Below, piece by piece: positions 1-6,363 of a stretch of 6,363 nucleotides of DNA; position 1 is the stretch's first letter, and every line of letters begins with the position of its first letter. Source of the DNA: Elusimicrobia bacterium RIFCSPHIGHO2_02_FULL_57_9 (GTDB lineage: Bacteria > Elusimicrobiota > Elusimicrobia > UBA1565 > UBA9628). Both the position numbers and the translations under genes were made by a program. The stretch is taken from positions 5,588 to 11,950 of the forward strand of contig MGUO01000151.1 in assembly GCA_001800015.1 (NCBI GenBank), read 5' to 3'. The notes beneath the pieces were generated by a model that ran no database searches, was not told the origin of the DNA, and worked only from the letters and a program-made list of their open reading frames with translations.

Positions 1-119
1 TTTTGGCCGATTTCCGAGGCTTGCTCATCGGAGATCGTGATTCCGGCCGGCGCCGGGGAGGCCGAAGCCCGGCAGGCGGAGAGCAAAGCCGACACAAAAA
101 GAGGAAGCAATGTTCGCAT
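1..119 (-). CDS. N-terminal fragment of an exported protein or lipoprotein (runs off the left edge)
   Basis: The minus strand reads open from an ATG at 119 to the window edge, giving 39 codons. The product starts MRTLLPLFVSALLSAC, a basic n-region followed by a hydrophobic core. LSAC fits a lipobox with the lipidated cysteine at residue 16. The alternative is ordinary signal peptidase I cleavage after ASA at residue 20. The mature part begins PAPAG and continues ITISDEQASEIGQ; this faintly recalls the start of small exported lysozyme-like proteins, but it is too short to name. An in-frame ATG at 152 would add 11 residues (MAEIKKLYTGP), which would make a less typical signal sequence. No Shine-Dalgarno sequence precedes either ATG. 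The gene is divergent from the secreted-protein gene at 293. That it is an exported protein is likely; its function is unknown. Confidence 0.6.
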   Translation of the reverse strand, partial: MRTLLPLFVSALLSACRASASPAPAGITISDEQASEIGQ

Positions 120-125
120 GGGCCC

Positions 126-131
126 AGTATA
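126..131 (-). promoter_or_regulatory. Possible -10 box immediately upstream of the minus-strand gene
   Basis: On the minus strand TATACT (131 down to 126) is followed by six bases and then the ATG at 119. If it works as a -10 element, the transcript would start at or next to the ATG and be leaderless, which would agree with the missing ribosome binding site. No convincing -35 hexamer is visible at 16-18 bases spacing, so support is weak. Confidence 0.25.
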
Positions 132-164
132 TAATTTTTTGATCTCGGCCATTTGTGGGACTAA

Positions 165-180
165 ATGCCTAATCTGGCAT
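165..180. repeat. Inverted repeat in the divergent intergenic region
   Basis: ATGCC (165-169) and GGCAT (176-180) are perfect inverted arms separated by TAATCT. The site lies between the two divergent genes, upstream of both candidate -10 boxes, where an operator for a dimeric regulator could sit. Five-base arms can arise by chance, so this is only a candidate. Confidence 0.3.
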
Positions 181-202
181 GGGACCTTTGCCGCTCATCG
201 CG

Positions 203-216
203 GGGTCGAAGGACCC
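203..216. repeat. Inverted repeat next to the -35 region of the promoter for the gene at 293
   Basis: GGGTC (203-207) and GACCC (212-216) are perfect complements around GAAG, with one more possible G-T pair outside (202/217). The element ends where the -35 hexamer of the TATAAT promoter at 240 would fall (217-222). It could therefore be an operator or an upstream structural element. A short GC-rich palindrome may also be accidental. Confidence 0.35.
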
Positions 217-245
217 TATGGGGACGGCGCCGCGACGCGTATAAT
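217..245 (+). promoter_or_regulatory. Probable promoter of the secreted-protein gene
   Basis: A perfect consensus -10 hexamer TATAAT lies at 240-245, conspicuous in GC-rich surroundings. The -35 position at 17 bases spacing (217-222, TATGGG) is poor, so an activator or an alternative spacing may apply. Transcription would begin near 252, giving a leader of about 40 bases that contains the hairpin at 259-272 and the ribosome binding site. Confidence 0.5.
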
Positions 246-258
246 GGCCTGCTGAGGC

Positions 259-272
259 CCGCCGAAAGGCGG
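259..272 (+). other. 5'-leader stem-loop with GNRA tetraloop
   Basis: CCGCC (259-263) pairs perfectly with GGCGG (268-272) across GAAA, a stable GNRA-type tetraloop. It would sit at the very 5' end of the transcript expected from the TATAAT box, just before the ribosome binding site but not covering it. Such 5'-terminal hairpins can protect an mRNA from decay; here that is inference. Confidence 0.5.
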
Positions 273-281
273 AGTCTCCAA

Positions 282-287
282 GGGAGG
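282..287 (+). promoter_or_regulatory. Strong Shine-Dalgarno site of the gene at 293
   Basis: GGGAGG is a near-perfect match to the anti-Shine-Dalgarno sequence. The GGAGG core (283-287) is 5 bases from the ATG at 293 and 8 bases from the adjacent ATG at 296, so the second ATG may be the one mainly used. It is the strongest ribosome binding site in the window. Confidence 0.8.
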
Positions 288-292
288 TCACA

Positions 293-1006
293 ATGATGAG
301 ACGGACTCGGATGGCGGCGGTCGGAATGCTGTGGGTGGCGGCTTTGCTCGGGACGGTTCTGCCCACGACGGCCTGGGCAAAGAACTCGTACAAGATCAGT
401 GTGAGGCTTAAGGTGAACGACGCGGTGGGCGTCTACCATGCCCAGGGCCAGGCGGTCACGCTCGATCAGGTCTCGGGCCGGCGCGAGACGCAGACCACCA
501 TACGAGGCGAGGGGGTCTTCTCCCAGCTCAACAAGGATAAGCGCGGGGTGGACGAAGAGGTGGTCGGGATCGACTACAAGGGCCACTCCCGTATCTCGCT
601 GGAGAACGAGAACGGCCGGACGTTCCTGCACACGGACCTGCTGCTGGAGGACAAGATAGACGGGACCCCGCTAAGGATGGAAAACAACTACAAGGCCGAG
701 GTCCGCTTCCTGCAGGGGAGTTGGGCGGACTACGTGGCCGGCGGCAACGTGACGATGCAGCTCACGGAGGAGGGCCAGAAGACCGCGATCGAGGCCGGCT
801 CCGCGAGATTGCGGCAGGCCTTGCAGGGGATAAAGGAAGCCCTCTCAGGGCAGTTGGCCGGGGCCGGGGCGGAGTTCGGACCGCTCACGGTGGACTCTTG
901 GAAGGCCGATACCCAGACGATCGTTCGCGGCAACAAGAACCGCCTGGCCGTGGAGTCGGCCCGTTCCGAGATTGAGATGAGCTTCATCGTCTTAGCCGAC
1001 TTCTAG
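293..1006 (+). CDS. Secreted or periplasmic protein of unknown function
   Basis: The 237-residue product begins with a clear signal peptide: MMRRTR as a basic n-region, a hydrophobic core to about residue 23, and probable signal peptidase I cleavage after AWA (29/30). The mature chain of about 208 residues has no cysteine, no further membrane segment and no motif I recognise. It alternates charged and hydrophobic residues in a beta-strand-like way (for example KISVRLKVND near 34-43 and EIEMSFIVLADF at the C-terminus), with one helical stretch near 160-190 (KTAIEAGSARLRQALQGIKE). A soluble beta-rich envelope protein is the most I can infer. The ATG doublet at 293/296 follows a strong Shine-Dalgarno site, so the start is secure to within one residue. 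All 12 lysines are encoded by AAG, unlike smc and the terminal gene, which use many AAA codons; this may mark high expression or foreign origin. It has its own promoter and is separated from smc by 220 bases. Confidence 0.85.
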   Translation: MMRRTRMAAVGMLWVAALLGTVLPTTAWAKNSYKISVRLKVNDAVGVYHAQGQAVTLDQVSGRRETQTTIRGEGVFSQLNKDKRGVDEEVVGIDYKGHSRISLENENGRTFLHTDLLLEDKIDGTPLRMENNYKAEVRFLQGSWADYVAGGNVTMQLTEEGQKTAIEAGSARLRQALQGIKEALSGQLAGAGAEFGPLTVDSWKADTQTIVRGNKNRLAVESARSEIEMSFIVLADF

Positions 1007-1028
1007 GCCGGGACCCTTCGCGCCCGGC
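1007..1028 (+). terminator. Weak terminator candidate or 3' stem-loop after the secreted-protein gene
   Basis: Starting at the base after the TAG stop, GCCGGG (1007-1012) pairs perfectly with CCCGGC (1023-1028) across a 10-base loop. No U-tract follows, so it is not a canonical intrinsic terminator. It could be a 3' protective hairpin or part of a Rho-dependent end. An alternative pairing of CGCGC (1019-1023) with GCGCG (1034-1038) competes with it. Confidence 0.3.
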
Positions 1029-1080
1029 ACGGTGCGCGGACAGCCATGGATGCGATCGGAAACTGAACACACTACAGATC

Positions 1081-1096
1081 GTTAGCAGTAGCTGAC
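1081..1096 (+). other. Small hairpin in the intergenic region upstream of smc
   Basis: GTTAGC (1081-1086) can pair with GCTGAC (1091-1096) across AGTA, with one G-U wobble. It lies upstream of the smc promoter and has no U-tract directly after it (the next T-run is about 16 bases on), so a terminator role is doubtful. Confidence 0.2.
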
Positions 1097-1126
1097 TCGG
1101 ACGTCTCTCCCTTTTAGAAATAATTC

Positions 1127-1156
1127 TTGTTTTTTCCGACTGGAAAATGCTATTCT
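1127..1156 (+). promoter_or_regulatory. Probable sigma-70-type promoter of smc
   Basis: TTGTTT (1127-1132) and TATTCT (1151-1156) are separated by 18 bases. TG at 1148-1149 provides an extended -10 (TGCTATTCT). The region is AT-rich compared with its surroundings. Transcription would start near 1163 and give a leader of roughly 65 bases before the smc ATG, with the palindrome at 1177-1192 inside it. Confidence 0.55.
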
Positions 1157-1176
1157 AGTGACCGCGTAATTATGCG

Positions 1177-1192
1177 TCTATTAGATAATAGA
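1177..1192. promoter_or_regulatory. Perfect palindrome between the smc promoter and start codon (candidate operator)
   Basis: TCTATTA (1177-1183) and TAATAGA (1186-1192) are exact inverted arms around GA. The two-base gap suits binding by a dimeric repressor better than an RNA hairpin, although a six-pair stem with loop AGAT is possible. It lies about 15-30 bases downstream of the predicted transcription start, a typical repressor position. The regulator is unknown. Confidence 0.4.
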
Positions 1193-1218
1193 TGGCAAAA
1201 GGTGGACTATTGCCAAGC

Positions 1219-1223
1219 GAGGG
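1219..1223 (+). promoter_or_regulatory. Ribosome binding site for smc
   Basis: GAGGG lies 3 bases before the ATG at 1227, closer than ideal. A second purine-rich site, AAAAGGTGG (1197-1205), is 21 bases upstream and too far to serve this ATG. The 1227 start is still preferred because MHLKSIDIVGYKSFA matches the usual SMC N-terminus. Confidence 0.4.
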
Positions 1224-1226
1224 CTG

Positions 1227-4715
<3,489 letters not shown>

Positions 4716-4719
4716 TCTG

Positions 4720-4742
4720 CCCCGTGCTCTACGGGGTTTTTT
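4720..4742 (+). terminator. Intrinsic terminator after smc, overlapping the start of the next gene
   Basis: CCCCGT (4720-4725) pairs perfectly with ACGGGG (4731-4736) across GCTCT, and six T residues (4737-4742) follow at once. That is a classic Rho-independent terminator, 5 bases after the smc stop. It is unusual in that the GTG start codon of the phosphoesterase (4724-4726) lies within the hairpin, spanning stem and loop, and the T-tract encodes its residues Val5-Phe6. It may end a fraction of smc transcripts or work conditionally, depending on whether a ribosome occupies the smc stop codon. Confidence 0.7.
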
Positions 4743-5479
4743 CCGACGTCCACTCCAATATGGAGGCGCTTGAGATCGTGCTGAGTTTTTTTCAAAAGCA
4801 GGGCGTGGAGGCCTTTATATGCGGCGGCGACTTGGTGGGCTATGGGCCGCAACCGGAGCAATGCCTGCGGAAAATAAGGGCGCTGAAAAACCTGTCGGTT
4901 GTCTGCGGAAACCATGACCTGGCCGTCATCGAACGCATGGATCCGAACTGGTTCAATTCTTGCGCGCGCGCCGCCGTCTTTTGGACGCGCGAGCGCCTGA
5001 CCCCGCAGTCCCGGCGTTTCCTGGAGAGCCTTCCCGGCAAAATCGAGCACAAGGAATTCTCTTTGGTCCACGGCACCCCGCGCAAGCCGCCGGAAGAGTA
5101 TTTGCTTTCCGCGGCGCAGTTCCGGGAAAACGTGTCCTATGTTCAAACTTGGCCTCTTTTTGTCGGGCACAGCCACATCCCCTTGTGCTTCAAATTGAGC
5201 GGGGAAAAAGGAGAGAAGGTGGACATGCTCTTCCTCGAGGATGGGGAGGGAGTCAAGATTCCCTGCGCGGGCTTTCGGGCGGCTCCTATAGACTTTAATC
5301 CTGGTTCGGTGGGCCAGCCCCGCGATCATGACCCGCGGGCCTCGTGCGCGCTTTTTGACTCGAAAAAAAGGACTTTCCGAATAGTCAGGCTGGATTACGA
5401 TATTTCTTCCGTTCAAGCCAAAATCCGTGAAACCGAACTTCCCGAATATCTGGCGTTGCGCTTAGCCTTCGGCCAATAG
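4724..5479 (+). CDS. Metallophosphoesterase, YfcE/MJ0936-like (calcineurin superfamily)
   Basis: This cytosolic enzyme of 251 residues belongs to the dinuclear-metal phosphoesterases, which hydrolyse phosphomonoesters or phosphodiesters; the substrate cannot be read from the sequence. All metal-binding motifs are present in order: D8-x-H10 (SDVHSN), GGD with D36 (GGDLVGYGP), GNHD at 62-65, His116 (LVHGTP), and GHSH with His149/His151. The later NPGSVGQPRD is typical of this subfamily. There is no signal peptide. The GTG at 4724 is the only sensible start: it gives the normal distance to the DxH motif, and the next in-frame ATG at 4760 (residue 13) would remove that motif. No Shine-Dalgarno sequence precedes it. 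The gene follows the smc stop by 8 bases, so translational coupling to smc is likely, yet the intrinsic terminator at 4720-4742 overlaps its first codons. Family assignment is firm; physiological role unknown. Confidence 0.92.
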   Translation: MLYGVFSDVHSNMEALEIVLSFFQKQGVEAFICGGDLVGYGPQPEQCLRKIRALKNLSVVCGNHDLAVIERMDPNWFNSCARAAVFWTRERLTPQSRRFLESLPGKIEHKEFSLVHGTPRKPPEEYLLSAAQFRENVSYVQTWPLFVGHSHIPLCFKLSGEKGEKVDMLFLEDGEGVKIPCAGFRAAPIDFNPGSVGQPRDHDPRASCALFDSKKRTFRIVRLDYDISSVQAKIRETELPEYLALRLAFGQ

Positions 5480-5489
5480 GGTCTAATTT

Positions 5490-5533
5490 CAGCTAGGCCC
5501 TTTGCCTACAGGAAGCTGGGTCTTAGGGCCCTA
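5490..5533. other. Cluster of palindromes downstream of the phosphoesterase gene
   Basis: CAGC (5490-5493) pairs with GCTG (5515-5518). Inside it TAGGC (5494-5498) pairs with GCCTA (5504-5508) across CCTTT, leaving CAGGAA as a bulge. Just beyond, TAGGGCCCTA (5524-5533) is a perfect 10-base palindrome, and GGGTCT occurs at 5479-5484 and 5518-5523. No U-tract follows, so this is not an evident terminator. It may be a 3' structure of the phosphoesterase mRNA or operators for the downstream gene. Confidence 0.35.
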
Positions 5534-5554
5534 TACGATGTTTGTCCCCGATGT

Positions 5555-5560
5555 TATGAT
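5555..5560 (+). promoter_or_regulatory. Possible -10 box upstream of the 58-codon ORF and the barrel gene
   Basis: TATGAT ends 6 bases before the ATG at 5567. A transcript from it would start at that ATG (leaderless) or provide a leader of about 130 bases for the gene at 5701. No convincing -35 hexamer is present at normal spacing; TTGTCC at 5542-5547 is too close. Confidence 0.25.
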
Positions 5561-5566
5561 GCAAGT

Positions 5567-5743
5567 ATGAACATGAAAAAGATTTCCTTGCCTTTAATAG
5601 CGCGTAAACACGGGCATAAAGCCCCTGTCCGGTCGGCGGGCTTATCCACGGCCAGGCTTAAGACCTTGCTGACTTTCGAGACCGGCAGCCAAACCTATTT
5701 ATGGTTCACGGATCGCGGGCGTTGTCGCTTGATCAAGCATTGA
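5567..5743 (+). CDS. Possible 58-residue small ORF or leader peptide
   Basis: An ATG at 5567 opens 58 codons ending in TGA at 5741-5743. The product starts MNMKKISLPLIARKHGHK and is strongly basic (Lys/Arg/His throughout); it has no signal peptide core, transmembrane segment or family motif I recognise. No Shine-Dalgarno sequence is seen; a TATGAT box 6 bases upstream would make it leaderless. Its stop overlaps, as TTGA, a possible TTG start (5740) of the exported protein downstream, an arrangement often seen with translational coupling. Against it, the same bases form several potential RNA helices, so this stretch may be an untranslated leader. I rate it as less likely than not to be a real protein. 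Confidence 0.25.
   Translation: MNMKKISLPLIARKHGHKAPVRSAGLSTARLKTLLTFETGSQTYLWFTDRGRCRLIKH
5608..5685 (+). other. Candidate structured leader RNA ahead of the barrel gene
   Basis: A first helix pairs 5608-5615 with 5621-5628 (ACACGGGC against GCCCCTGT, one C-C mismatch) across loop ATAAA. Immediately adjacent, CCGGTC (5629-5634) pairs perfectly with GACCGG (5680-5685), closing a 45-base region that contains GGCTTA twice (5639-5644 and 5655-5660). Adjacent helices like these are what a cis-regulatory RNA would show. It does not match a riboswitch class that I recognise. Confidence 0.3.
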
Positions 5744-6363
5744 GCAAGCTTGGGATTTGCGCGGCCCTGCTTGTCTTGTGGGGAAGGCCGGCCCTCGCCA
5801 ATCCCAGCATGTCCGACGATTTTGAGCGCATGATGAAGTGGCTGAGCCACGAGATGGTGCAGGGTTTGGGCTTTAACGCCGGTTCTACTTTCGACCCGCC
5901 GCGGGAAGTGAAGGACAAGAGGCTGCAGCCGGATGTAAGCCTGGGCCTGGGCAAGATGCCTCTCGACAAAAACCGTTTTCCGCGGCTCGAGACCCAGGGC
6001 CTTAAAGACATCAATGCCGCTGATATATTTCCTGCAAGCGTCCTTTTTCCCAACCTGGCCATGCACATGCGCATGGGCTTGCCTTGGCGCAGCGACTTGG
6101 CTTTGCGCGCCGCTGATATGACCACGCCACCCGGCTATAAAATTTCGCCGACCACGACCGGAGCGGGTCAAAGCAATTCCGTGGGTTTCGGCGTGCGCAA
6201 ACATTTTATGGGCAACGGCAGGCCGTTGCTGAGCCTGGGCGTCAATTATAACCATGTCTTCGGCCGCTTCGACTATAAAACCAAGTTCGACATCAATGAT
6301 GTCGAGGGGTTTTCAGCCTCGAACAACGTCACGGGGACTATCCGTTGGAATGTCAGAAGCTAC
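5701..6363 (+). CDS. Exported, probable outer-membrane beta-barrel protein (runs off the right edge)
   Basis: The frame stays open from ATG 5701 to the window edge, giving 221 codons with no stop. A signal peptide with core LGICAALLVLW and cleavage after ALA (33/34) precedes a mature N-terminus NPSMSDDFERMMKWL. From about residue 110 the chain becomes a series of amphipathic strands rich in Gly and aromatic residues: FPNLAMHMRMGLPW (116-129), SVGFGVRKHF (160-169), LLSLGVNYNHVFGRFDY (176-192) and VTGTIRWNV (210-218). This is the pattern of an outer-membrane beta-barrel; FPN-MH--MGLP recalls Bacteroidetes-type barrel proteins of the DUF6588 sort, but that is memory, not a search. The start is uncertain: ATG 5701 gives a long 33-residue signal, while TTG 5740 gives a more typical 20-residue one (MSKLGICAALL). 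Neither has a Shine-Dalgarno sequence. An in-frame stop at 5659 bounds the frame. It follows the phosphoesterase by about 220 bases and probably has its own promoter. Confidence 0.75.
   Translation, partial: MVHGSRALSLDQALSKLGICAALLVLWGRPALANPSMSDDFERMMKWLSHEMVQGLGFNAGSTFDPPREVKDKRLQPDVSLGLGKMPLDKNRFPRLETQGLKDINAADIFPASVLFPNLAMHMRMGLPWRSDLALRAADMTTPPGYKISPTTTGAGQSNSVGFGVRKHFMGNGRPLLSLGVNYNHVFGRFDYKTKFDINDVEGFSASNNVTGTIRWNVRSY

Noticed and set aside
37..255. 72-codon open frame on the plus strand
   Set aside because: It runs across the divergent intergenic region and antisense to the left-edge signal peptide; it has no family resemblance and ends inside the promoter/leader of the gene at 293.
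161..631. 156-codon open frame on the minus strand
   Set aside because: It overlaps antisense the signal-peptide gene at 293, which has a strong ribosome binding site and promoter. Its product is low-complexity Arg/His/Pro-rich.
5462..5480. GCC-TTC-GGC mini-hairpin at the end of the phosphoesterase gene as a terminator
   Set aside because: Only three base pairs and no U-tract.
5601..5700. Possible c-di-GMP (GEMM) or other known riboswitch upstream of the barrel gene
   Set aside because: The conserved core that I would look for in GEMM-I (for example GGACGCAAAGCC) is absent, and no other class consensus was recognised; kept only as a generic structured-leader candidate.
5695..6255. 186-codon open frame on the minus strand
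   Set aside because: It is antisense to the exported protein at 5701, whose signal peptide and strand pattern make the plus strand the coding one.

Overview
The window looks like chromosomal DNA from a Gram-negative-type bacterium of moderately high GC. It carries a bacterial SMC (1162 residues), a secreted protein, a possible lipoprotein and the front of a probable outer-membrane beta-barrel, which together imply a diderm envelope. The SMC head has unusual motif variants (LGEMSWKSLR and IIDQGGV in place of the common LGEQS-KSLR and II-QG[KR]V). From memory these suggest a deep-branching diderm lineage such as Elusimicrobiota; this is inference only.

Layout. At the left edge, on the minus strand, is the first 39 codons of an exported protein (1-119). 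A divergent regulatory region (120-292) follows, with a TATAAT box, small inverted repeats and a GNRA-capped hairpin. It leads to an unrecognised secreted protein of 237 residues (293-1006) with a strong ribosome binding site and codon use unlike its neighbours. A 220-base gap holds a good extended -10 promoter and a 16-base palindrome ahead of smc (1227-4715). Eight bases after the smc stop comes a metallophosphoesterase gene (4724-5479). A second 220-base gap, rich in potential RNA structure and containing a 58-codon ORF, precedes an exported barrel-like protein (5701 onward) that runs off the right edge.

How the genes relate. SMC is the ATPase core of the condensin that compacts and segregates chromosomes; its partners ScpA and ScpB are not in the window. 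The phosphoesterase is probably transcribed from the smc promoter by read-through, but a textbook intrinsic terminator (4720-4742) straddles its GTG start codon, so the smc/phosphoesterase junction is the most unusual feature here. The envelope proteins at either end have no evident functional link to smc.

There is no sign of a mobile element, CRISPR array, tRNA or rRNA. The points most worth a second look are the terminator/start-codon overlap, the -10-like hexamers 6-7 bases before three start codons (possible leaderless mRNAs), and the structured leader before the barrel gene.
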